Below, one piece after another: positions 1 through 7,997 of a stretch of DNA of 64,000 nt. Source of the stretch: Mesorhizobium sp. M4B.F.Ca.ET.058.02.1.1 (GTDB taxonomy: Bacteria; Pseudomonadota; Alphaproteobacteria; Rhizobiales; Rhizobiaceae); contig NZ_CP034450.1 of assembly GCF_003952505.1 (NCBI RefSeq), forward strand, positions 2,356,001 to 2,420,000, written 5' to 3'. The notes under the pieces are model-generated. The model was given only the letters and a program-made list of their open reading frames with translations. It was not told the origin of the DNA and made no database searches. Made by a program: the position numbers and the translations under genes. Each line of letters begins with the position of its first letter. The first letter of the stretch is position 1.

Positions 1-571
<571 letters not shown>

Positions 572-730
572 TTACTGTCCGTTATGGTTACCGATCAGCG
601 TAAATATTCGGTGAAGGGCGCGACCGCCCGGCGGTCAAAAGCTTCGTGAATTTGCGAAGCCCGGCCGCTTGGTGTATGCCGCGCCGCCTGAGCCGCATCA
701 GGCCACCTTTTTCCCACGTTCCGGATCGCC

Positions 731-1420
731 ATGCCCCAGCCAGACCTTGTCATCTTCGATTGCGACGGCGTGCTCGTCGATTCTGAAATCATCGCCGCGC
801 GCATCGAGGCCGAGCTGCTGACCTCGGCCGGTTACGAGATATCGCCGGAGGAACTGGCCGAGACCTATGCCGGGCTGACCTTCAAGGACATCATGATGCG
901 GGTGGAGGAGAAGTCCGCCATCCCCTTCCAGGCTTCGCTGATCGACCGCGCCGAGACGCTGGTCGACCGCAAGCTGCGCAGCGACGTGCGCATCATCGAC
1001 GGCGCGCGCGAGGCGGTGGCGTCCGTCACCGTGCCGCGCGCGGTCTGCTCCAACTCTCGCACGGAGCGGGTCGAGTTCATGCTGGAGAAGGTAGGGCTGC
1101 TGCCGTTCTTCACCGGCCGCATCTTCTCGGGGCTCGACATACCCAGCAAGAAGACCAAGCCCGCCCCGGACGTGTTTCTCTATGCTGCCGAAAAGCTCAA
1201 CGCGAAGCCGGAAAACACATTCGTGATCGAGGATTCCGTGCATGGCGTCACCGCCGCCAGGACGGCCGGCATGCGCGTCATCGGCTTCACCGGCGCCGGC
1301 CACAGCTATCCGGGCCATGCCGACGCGCTGACCGAAGCCGGCGCGGAAACGGTCATACGCCGCTGGGCCGAGCTGAAAAGCGTGATCGCCGCCCTGTCGG
1401 AATGGTCGGCGGACGCCTGA
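731..1420 (+). CDS. HAD-superfamily hydrolase, phosphoglycolate/sugar-phosphatase type
   Basis: A 229-residue protein with a complete HAD core. Motif I, FDCDGVLVDSE, is at residues 9-19 with nucleophile Asp10 and general acid Asp12. Motif II is around CSNSR, motif III is the Lys in KKTKPAPDVF, and motif IV is VIEDSVHGVTAA. The alpha-helical cap between motifs I and II is the C1 type of beta-phosphoglucomutase and phosphoglycolate phosphatase relatives. A cytosolic Mg-dependent phosphomonoesterase is expected; the substrate cannot be read from sequence. It stands alone, divergent from ccrM, with 186 bp between the two starts. The ATG at 731 has no strong ribosome site. Confidence 0.85.
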   Translation: MPQPDLVIFDCDGVLVDSEIIAARIEAELLTSAGYEISPEELAETYAGLTFKDIMMRVEEKSAIPFQASLIDRAETLVDRKLRSDVRIIDGAREAVASVTVPRAVCSNSRTERVEFMLEKVGLLPFFTGRIFSGLDIPSKKTKPAPDVFLYAAEKLNAKPENTFVIEDSVHGVTAARTAGMRVIGFTGAGHSYPGHADALTEAGAETVIRRWAELKSVIAALSEWSADA

Positions 1421-1455
1421 AGCGGCTCAGCTTGTCACAGAAATCGCTAATCCTC

Positions 1456-1505
1456 TCCAAGTATTTGTTTTTACACAATTCCACACAGCAAACCGCTACG
1501 TCCGC
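1456..1505. repeat. Degenerate copy of a rhizobial interspersed intergenic repeat
   Basis: This stretch between two convergent genes has the pattern TTTGTTTTTACACAATTCC followed by GCAAACCGCTACG. It resembles a short intergenic repeat I recall from rhizobial genomes (TTTTTACGCAATTCCGGAC, then a run ending AAACCGCTAC). The match is from memory, only partial, and the second arm seems to be missing. No coding potential is visible in 1421-1568. Confidence 0.4.
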
Positions 1506-1568
1506 GTCCGAAGGTCTTACTGTAGGCCTGGCCTTTCGCTTACCAAGTTTTGGGCCGGAGACGAGGTC

Positions 1569-2030
1569 CTACGCGCGTGTTGTCAACGTCGACAGCTGAT
1601 CGGTGTCGTAACGGTTCCGCAGATCGGCGAGCGCTTTTGGATCCGGCGCACCCTGCGCCGCGAGTTTGGCGAGCTCTTCGAAGTAATGCTCGTGGCCAGG
1701 CGGAGAAACTGTCATCAACACGCGTGCCGGTTTCTCGCTGACATTCGTGATGTTGTGCGGCACTCCCGGCGGGATGAACACATAGGTACCGGGCGTTGCG
1801 CGGATCATCTTGTCGCCGACATGCCACTCACACTCGCCTTCGAGCAGGTAGAAGGTCTCCTCCTGCATCCGGTGAACATGCCGCCCGGTGGCGAACTCCG
1901 GTGGAATCGTCCAGTCGAACATGCTCATGTGCTTGCTATTCTCGCCGGTGACGAGGAACGACATAGGATGGCCACGCAGCATGACGCCTTTCCTCTCATC
2001 GGGCATGCGGATGACGGCATTGGCGCTCAT
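1569..2030 (-). CDS. Cupin-domain protein
   Basis: A 153-residue single-domain cupin. The first metal-binding motif is seen as GRHVHRMQEETFYLLEGE (two His and a Glu), and the second region as GTYVFIPPGVPHNI with the closing His. The ATG at 2028-2030 is chosen because AGGAGG lies just upstream; the reading frame stays open further but lacks such a site. The gene is divergent from a winged-helix/TPR regulator across a 104-bp gap, which suggests that regulator controls it. Small cupins of this kind can be dioxygenases, isomerases or binding proteins, and the substrate is not predictable. Confidence 0.8.
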   Translation of the reverse strand: MSANAVIRMPDERKGVMLRGHPMSFLVTGENSKHMSMFDWTIPPEFATGRHVHRMQEETFYLLEGECEWHVGDKMIRATPGTYVFIPPGVPHNITNVSEKPARVLMTVSPPGHEHYFEELAKLAAQGAPDPKALADLRNRYDTDQLSTLTTRA

Positions 2031-2134
2031 ATGATCCTCCTGTGGTTGGGCGCTACCTCTGGCATTTGCGCAACATCGGCCGCCCATGCCCGAAAGTCGT
2101 GAATCCCTTCCCAAAAATTTGCTAAAAGACTCGA

Positions 2135-3697
2135 ATGACAGTCAGGGGCGACCTCTACCAGTTCGGCCCGTTCCGCCTCGATCCGGAGGTGGGCATTCTC
2201 TTTTACGGCGCTGAGCCGACCATGCTTGGGCAACGCGCAACTGCGCTGCTGTGCCTGCTGATCCAAAACGCCGGCGTACCCGTGTCCAAGGACGCGCTGA
2301 TTGAGACCGGTTGGGGCGGATTGGCGGTTGCCGACAACAATCTGACGGTTCAGATCGCAGCCCTACGCCGAGTGCTGGCCGACGCAGCGAATGCCGAGAG
2401 CTGGATCGAAACACTGCCGCGGCGCGGCTATCGCTATGTCGGACCGCCGGTCGCCACGAATGTTCGCGATACCTCGGTCGCGACCCGCGCCGAGTCAGCC
2501 CCGATCTTGCCCGAGAAGCCCTCCGTCGCGGTCCTGCCGTTCTCGAATTTGAGCGGCGATCCGCAGCAGGAGTACTTTGCCGATGGGATGGTCGACGACA
2601 TCATCACAGGCTTATCGCGCATCAAGTGGTTGTTCGTCATCGCACGAAACTCGACCTTCACCTACAAAGGTCGCGCCGTGGACGTGAAGCAGGTCGGCCG
2701 CGAGCTTGGCGTTCGCTATGTCCTCGAAGGCAGTGTGCGCAAGGCCGGCAGTAGCGTGCGTGTTACCGGGCAGATGATCGATGCATCGACCGGCGCGCAT
2801 GTATGGGCCGAACGCTACGACCGCAGCTCCGAAGACATCTTTGCGCTTCAAGACGAGATCGCGCTGTCAGCAGTGGGCGCGATTGCGCCGAGCGTGCGGA
2901 AAGCCGAAATCGAACGTGTCAGACGGAAGCGCCCTGACAGTCTCGACGCCTACGATCTCGTGCTGCAAGCGCAGCCTGACGTCGATTCAGGTATGCCGGA
3001 GCAAGTGACCAGAGCGCTGGTGCTTCTCGAGCGCGCCATCGCGCTCGAACCAGCGTATGCGCTGGCGCATGGCAATGCCGCGATGTGCCACCATTGCTTG
3101 TTCCTTCGCGCCGGTCTGCAGGAGATCAACCGTACCTCTTCCATCCGCCACGCCCGGTCGGCCATCGTCCATGGACAAGACGATGCACTCGCCTTGACGT
3201 GGGCCGGCTTTTCCATCGGAATGGATGCACACGATCGCGCCGCTGCATTCACGGCGTTGGAAGCAGCCCTCGTCATCAGCCCGTCATCGGCGCTGACCTA
3301 TATTCTTGGCAGTGTCATTCTGGGATGGAGCGGCGAAGCGGAGCGCGCGATAGAATGGAGCGCGCAGGGCATGCGGCTAAGCCCGTTCGATTCGTGGGCC
3401 TGGGCCGCATTTGACGCCCAGGCAATGAGCCATTTGCTGCAAGGCCGTTACGAAGAAGCCTGCCGCGCGGCTTACAAGTCCGTTCAAGCCAATCCAGCGC
3501 ATAGTATCACATATGTGCAATTGGCCGCCGCGCTGGCCAAGCTTGGCCGATTGGACGAAGCGAGGGCGGCCGCCGCGCGCGTGCTCGAGCTTCAGCCGGC
3601 CTTTCGCTACAGCCGCCAGTTTGCAGGCGTGAATTGCGCGCCCGCGCTCGCAAAGGCTCTTGGCAGCGCGCTACGGGACGCAGGATTGCCGGAGTAG
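2135..3697 (+). CDS. Winged-helix (OmpR/CadC-type) regulator with TolB/FlgO-like domain and TPRs
   Basis: A 520-residue protein in three parts. Residues about 1-105 form an OmpR-type winged helix: FGPFRLDPEVGILFYG, the helix LTVQIAALRRVL, and the wing ending LPRRGYRYVGPPV. Residues about 130-265 resemble the FlgO/TolB N-terminal fold seen in adenylate-cyclase-like regulators (SVAVLPFSNLSGDPQQEYF, VRYVLEGSVRKAGSSVRVT, AHVWAERYDR). The remainder is helical repeat sequence with TPR character (ALVLLERAIALEPAYALAHG, LGRLDEARAAAARVLEL). No receiver domain and no transmembrane helix is evident, unlike CadC. It probably senses an effector through the C-terminal part and acts on the divergent cupin gene; that is inference. 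Confidence 0.85.
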   Translation: MTVRGDLYQFGPFRLDPEVGILFYGAEPTMLGQRATALLCLLIQNAGVPVSKDALIETGWGGLAVADNNLTVQIAALRRVLADAANAESWIETLPRRGYRYVGPPVATNVRDTSVATRAESAPILPEKPSVAVLPFSNLSGDPQQEYFADGMVDDIITGLSRIKWLFVIARNSTFTYKGRAVDVKQVGRELGVRYVLEGSVRKAGSSVRVTGQMIDASTGAHVWAERYDRSSEDIFALQDEIALSAVGAIAPSVRKAEIERVRRKRPDSLDAYDLVLQAQPDVDSGMPEQVTRALVLLERAIALEPAYALAHGNAAMCHHCLFLRAGLQEINRTSSIRHARSAIVHGQDDALALTWAGFSIGMDAHDRAAAFTALEAALVISPSSALTYILGSVILGWSGEAERAIEWSAQGMRLSPFDSWAWAAFDAQAMSHLLQGRYEEACRAAYKSVQANPAHSITYVQLAAALAKLGRLDEARAAAARVLELQPAFRYSRQFAGVNCAPALAKALGSALRDAGLPE

Positions 3698-3829
3698 CTC
3701 GACTAGCGACACGCCGTTGTCCTTTGAATTGGTTGTAACCGGAGCGCGACGACGACTTGCCGCCAACTCTCCAGCCTTCGTCCAGCTTGCGTCAATCAGG
3801 CTGCAGCTGCGCGCCAATGCATCCGCGCA

Positions 3830-4552
3830 TCAGTTTGTCGCCGGGGCGGACTTTTTCTTCCGCTTGCCCTTGTCGGTGGCGGCTTTCGGCGCGTTTTCGT
3901 CATAGCCGGCGAAGGCCTGGTAGTCCTTTGCGGTCGGCTCGGGCACGATGACGTTCGGGTCGGTGAAGACGAACTGCGTCGCGGCCGAGGGATCAGTGAT
4001 CTGGACCTGATACTGGTGGATCTGCGAATAGAGCACATCCGTGCCGTGCATCACCGCAACGCGGATCGGCATCGTGATCGTGCCCGGTGCGAACATCGGC
4101 CCCGGCACGACCCTGCCGGCCACCGCGATCTTCATCGACAGCTGGCCGTTGCCACGGCTGCAATCGCGGGTCACGTCGGTAATCGAGGCCTGGTAAATGA
4201 TCTTGGCGGGATCGCGATCCGGATCGACGAGGGTGCCGTCGGGCGCGGCCTGGGCGGCAGTGGCTGCCTCGGCCGCCTGCGCGGCATCCTTCTTCTTGGG
4301 CTTGGCGCCGCCCTTGGCATAGATGTTGAAGTAGGCGGTGCCATCGCGCAGCGTCACTTTCGGGCAATAGGCCTGCAACTGGCTGGAAAGCACCTTGGGG
4401 TCCTGCGGTGGCGGTGGCGCCTGGGTGTCCTTCTTGCCAAGACCAAAGCTCAATATGCCATTGTCGCTCGATTGGCAGCCGGCGGCGGCAAGCATAAAGC
4501 CGGCAAGCGCCAGACCCGCGACAAAACGACGGTTGACCGAATGAAACGCCAT
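3830..4552 (-). CDS. Conserved lipoprotein of unknown function
   Basis: A 240-residue protein with a lipoprotein signal: basic N-terminus, hydrophobic stretch and lipobox LAAAGC with the acylated Cys near residue 26. The mature part has a proline-rich linker (QAPPPPQDP), a lysine-rich segment (KGGAKPKKKD), a domain with VTLRDGTAYFNIYA and CSRGNGQLSMKIAVAGRVVPG, and a basic tail (KGKRKKKSAP). An anchored envelope protein is expected; I do not recognise the family. The ATG at 4550-4552 is preferred to the in-frame GTG at 4559-4561 because the GAGAGGG ribosome site fits it better. It is divergent from thrC. Confidence 0.75.
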   Translation of the reverse strand: MAFHSVNRRFVAGLALAGFMLAAAGCQSSDNGILSFGLGKKDTQAPPPPQDPKVLSSQLQAYCPKVTLRDGTAYFNIYAKGGAKPKKKDAAQAAEAATAAQAAPDGTLVDPDRDPAKIIYQASITDVTRDCSRGNGQLSMKIAVAGRVVPGPMFAPGTITMPIRVAVMHGTDVLYSQIHQYQVQITDPSAATQFVFTDPNVIVPEPTAKDYQAFAGYDENAPKAATDKGKRKKKSAPATN

Positions 4553-4680
4553 GAACTGCACTTCCCTCTCGCAAAGCTGGTGACGTATATCAACGGCGCG
4601 GCAAAAATGCGACTGAGCCGGCTCGGAAAATTAACCAATTTGCGGTGGATGAACCCGCCGGCTGCAATGGACTGGTGACG

Positions 4681-6078
4681 ATGCAATATGTGAGTACCCG
4701 CGGGGAGGCGCCCGCGCTTGGATTTTCCGACGCGGTGCTTGCCGGGCTGGCGCGAGACGGCGGGCTCTACGTGCCGCGCGAATGGCCGCACTTCTCGGCT
4801 GCGGATATCCGCGCCATGCGCGGCCTCGCCTACCCCGACCTTGCCATCCGAGTGCTGACGCCGTTTCTCGACGGCGAGATCGCGGCGCCGGTCTTCGAGA
4901 GGCTGGTGCGCGAAGCCTACTCGACCTTCCGCCACGAAGCCGTCTGCCCGCTGGTGCAGACCGGGGCCAGCACTTTCGTGCTCGAGCTCTTCCACGGCCC
5001 GACGCTCGCCTTCAAGGACGTGGCCATGCAGCTGCTGGCCCGGCTGATGGACCATGTGCTGGCCGAGCGGGGACAGCGCGCCACCATCGTCGGCGCCACC
5101 TCAGGCGATACCGGGGGCGCGGCAATAGATGCCTTCGCCGGACGCGACCGCACCGACATCTTCATCCTGTTCCCGCACGGCAAGGTCTCGCCGGTGCAGC
5201 AGCGGCAGATGACGACCTCGAGCGCGGCCAATGTCCATGCACTGTCGATCGAAGGCAATTTCGACGATTGCCAGGGCCTGGTGAAGGACATGTTCAACGA
5301 CCACGGTTTTCGCGACCGGGTCTCGCTGTCGGGCGTCAATTCGATCAACTGGGCCCGCATAATGGCCCAGATCGTCTATTATTTCTCCTCCGCGCTGTCG
5401 CTCGGCGCGCCGGACCGTCCGGTCTCCTTCACCGTGCCGACCGGCAATTTCGGCGACATCTTCGCCGGCTATGCCGCCAAGCGCATGGGGCTGCCGATCG
5501 AGCGGCTGGTCATCGCCACCAATGACAACGACATATTGGCGCGCACGCTGGCGAGCGGCGAATACCGCACCAAGGGCGTGTTCGCCACGACTTCGCCGTC
5601 AATGGACATCCAGGTGTCGTCGAATTTCGAGCGCCTGCTGTTCGAGGCGGCCGCCCGCAATGCGGAGACGGTGCGGCGCTACATGAACGGGCTGAAGCAG
5701 TCAGGCGCCTTCACGATCGAGGCGGGCGAAATCGCGAAGATACGTTCCGAATTCGATGCCGGCCGCGCCGGCGTCGACGAGGTCGCCGCCACCATCCGCT
5801 CGACGCTCGCGGCAAGCAACTATCTGCTCGATCCGCACACGGCGGCGGCCTTCCATGTTGCCTCAGGCAAGGTCGAGAGCGATGTGCCCATGGTGGTGCT
5901 GGGCACCGCGCATCCGGCCAAGTTCCCGGCCGCCGTCGAGGCTGCCAGCGGCATCACGCCTGCCCTGCCCGCATGGCTGGGCGGCTTGATGACAGCCGAC
6001 GAAAAATACACGGTACTTCCATCCGACCTGAAAATGGTGGAAGATTACGTCGGACGCCACACGCGGGCGGCGCGTTAA
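4681..6078 (+). CDS. thrC: Threonine synthase
   Basis: A 465-residue PLP enzyme converting O-phospho-L-homoserine to L-threonine, the last step of threonine synthesis. The PLP lysine is Lys112 in HGPTLAFKDVAMQ; the phosphate loop region GATSGDTGGAA and the segment SINWARIMAQIVYYF are typical of the long threonine synthase class. The start MQYVSTRGEAPALGF matches the family N-terminus, whereas an upstream in-frame start would add an unsupported leader. It is the first gene of a rightward run with an M16 peptidase 14 bp downstream. thrB is also in the window, about 10 kb away on the other strand. Confidence 0.97.
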   Translation: MQYVSTRGEAPALGFSDAVLAGLARDGGLYVPREWPHFSAADIRAMRGLAYPDLAIRVLTPFLDGEIAAPVFERLVREAYSTFRHEAVCPLVQTGASTFVLELFHGPTLAFKDVAMQLLARLMDHVLAERGQRATIVGATSGDTGGAAIDAFAGRDRTDIFILFPHGKVSPVQQRQMTTSSAANVHALSIEGNFDDCQGLVKDMFNDHGFRDRVSLSGVNSINWARIMAQIVYYFSSALSLGAPDRPVSFTVPTGNFGDIFAGYAAKRMGLPIERLVIATNDNDILARTLASGEYRTKGVFATTSPSMDIQVSSNFERLLFEAAARNAETVRRYMNGLKQSGAFTIEAGEIAKIRSEFDAGRAGVDEVAATIRSTLAASNYLLDPHTAAAFHVASGKVESDVPMVVLGTAHPAKFPAAVEAASGITPALPAWLGGLMTADEKYTVLPSDLKMVEDYVGRHTRAAR

Positions 6079-6092
6079 GGAGTACTAGCCAT

Positions 6093-7385
6093 ATGGGTGT
6101 TGAGGTAAGCCGTCTGTCGAACGGCCTGACAGTCGCAACCGAAACCCTTCCAAGCCTCGAATCCGTTGCCCTTGGTGCCTGGGTCAAGTCAGGCGCCCGC
6201 AATGAGCGTGACGAAGAGCACGGAATGGCCCATCTGCTTGAGCATATGGCCTTCAAGGGCACGAAACGGCGCACCGCCTTCGAGATCGCCTCGGAAATCG
6301 AGAATGTCGGCGGCGAGATCAACGCCGCCACCAGCGTCGAGACCACATCCTATTACGCCAGGGTGCTCTCCGACGACGTGCCGCTGGCGGTCGATATCCT
6401 GGCGGACATCCTGCAGGAGTCCGAATTCGACCCTGAAGAGCTCGAGCGCGAGCAGCATGTGATCCTGCAAGAGATCGGCGCCGCGCACGACACGCCCGAC
6501 GATATCGTCTTCGACCGCTTCACCGAGACCGCCTTCCGCCACCAGACGATCGGCCGCTCCATCCTCGGCACGCCGGAGACCGTCAAATCCTTCACCTCCA
6601 AGCAGTTGCACAATTTCATCCAACGCCAATACGCCGCCGAGCGAATGGTGATTGTGGCGGCGGGCGACATCAAGCACGACAATTTCGTGCGCGAGGTGGA
6701 AAGGCAGCTGGGCGGCTTCCGCGCCAAGGCGGAAAGCAACATTCCGCAATATGCGCAATATGTCGGCGGCGACTTCCGCGAGGACCGCGACCTGATGGAC
6801 GCGCAGATCGTGCTCGGCTTCGAGGGCCGCGCCTATCATGTGCGTGACTTCTACGCCTCGCAGGTGCTGTCGATGATCCTCGGCGGCGGCATGTCGTCCA
6901 GGTTGTTCCAGGAGGTTCGCGAAAAACGCGGCCTGTGCTATTCGGTCTACGCGTTCCACTGGGGCTTTTCGGATACCGGCATATTCGGCGTCCATGCCGC
7001 GACCGGGCAGAGCGACATCGCCAAGCTGGTGCCGGTCATCATCGACGAATTGCAGAAGGCCGGCGAGAACATCATGCAGGAAGAGCTCGACCGCGCCCGT
7101 GCGCAATACCGCGCCGGCTTGATCATGTCGGCCGAAAGCCCGGCCAGCCGCGCCTCGCAGATCGCCAGGCAGCTGCTGCTGTTCGGCCGGCCGATCGCCA
7201 AGGAAGAGCTGATGGAACGGCTGGCGGCGCTCACCGTCGAGCGTCTGACCGATCTCTCGTCGCGGCTGTTTTCGACCAAGCCGACGCTCACTGCCGTCGG
7301 ACCCGTGGGGACGCTGGCGCCCTATGAGGCGATCCTCGATTCGCTTGCGGGTCCGCAGACGACGGCCCGCAAGCTCGCCGTCTAG
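6093..7385 (+). CDS. M16-family zinc metallopeptidase (processing-peptidase-like)
   Basis: A 430-residue pitrilysin/MPP-like peptidase. The inverted zinc motif HLLEH lies at residues 47-51, and a downstream glutamate in REQHVILQEIGAAHDTPDD completes the site. The second half carries the glycine-rich loop GGGMSSRLFQEVREKRGLCY of beta-MPP type proteins. Bacterial members are cytosolic or membrane-associated oligopeptidases. AAGGAG precedes the ATG at 6093; thrC ends 14 bp upstream and the GNAT begins 15 bp downstream, so the three are probably co-transcribed. This thrC-M16-GNAT order recurs in rhizobia. Confidence 0.93.
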   Translation: MGVEVSRLSNGLTVATETLPSLESVALGAWVKSGARNERDEEHGMAHLLEHMAFKGTKRRTAFEIASEIENVGGEINAATSVETTSYYARVLSDDVPLAVDILADILQESEFDPEELEREQHVILQEIGAAHDTPDDIVFDRFTETAFRHQTIGRSILGTPETVKSFTSKQLHNFIQRQYAAERMVIVAAGDIKHDNFVREVERQLGGFRAKAESNIPQYAQYVGGDFREDRDLMDAQIVLGFEGRAYHVRDFYASQVLSMILGGGMSSRLFQEVREKRGLCYSVYAFHWGFSDTGIFGVHAATGQSDIAKLVPVIIDELQKAGENIMQEELDRARAQYRAGLIMSAESPASRASQIARQLLLFGRPIAKEELMERLAALTVERLTDLSSRLFSTKPTLTAVGPVGTLAPYEAILDSLAGPQTTARKLAV

Positions 7386-7400
7386 ACCTGCTCAAGCGCC

Positions 7401-7997
7401 ATGTTCGCGCTCCCTTTCTTTCGCCGCGACCTGCCGGCACTGAAGGGTGACAAGGTCACGCTGCGCGTGCCGCTGACCAATGACTACCGCGAATGGTCGG
7501 CGCTGCGCGGTGAAAGCCGCGCCTTCCTGGAGCCTTGGGAACCGCGCTGGACGCCGGACGAGCTGGACCGCACAGCATGGCGGCTGCGCATAAGCCGCTA
7601 CCGCGAGGACTACGCACAAGGCACGGCGATCGCCTTCTTCATCTTCGAGAAGTCGAGCGGCAAGCTCGCCGGCGGCATCACGCTCGGCAACATCCGCCAC
7701 GGCGTCGCGCAGAGCGGCCATATCGGCTACTGGATCGGCGAGCGCTATGGCGGCCGCGGCCTGATGACCGAAGCGGTCAAGCTGGTGTCGCGCTTCGCCT
7801 TCGATACCTTGAGGTTGCACCGGATCGAAGCGGCCTGTATTCCCGATAATGCCCGTTCGATCCGCGTGCTTGAAAAAGCCGGATTCCGGCGCGAAGGACT
7901 TCTGCGATCCTACCTCAGGATCAACGGTATCTGGCAGGATCATTACCTCTACGCCCGGATCGCGGACGATCCGCCGGGCGCTGGAACGAAGGGCTGA
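7401..7997 (+). CDS. GNAT N-acetyltransferase, RimJ/RimL type
   Basis: A 198-residue acetyltransferase with the RimJ/RimL layout: N-terminal VTLRVPLTNDYREWSALR, central strand KLAGGITLGNI, the acetyl-CoA loop region IGYWIGERYGGRGLMTEAV, and the C-terminal IPDNARSIRVLEKAGFRREG. Members acetylate ribosomal protein N-termini or small amines; the substrate here is unknown. It is the third gene of the thrC run and its TGA directly abuts the start of the GGDEF-EAL gene. Confidence 0.88.
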   Translation: MFALPFFRRDLPALKGDKVTLRVPLTNDYREWSALRGESRAFLEPWEPRWTPDELDRTAWRLRISRYREDYAQGTAIAFFIFEKSSGKLAGGITLGNIRHGVAQSGHIGYWIGERYGGRGLMTEAVKLVSRFAFDTLRLHRIEAACIPDNARSIRVLEKAGFRREGLLRSYLRINGIWQDHYLYARIADDPPGAGTKG

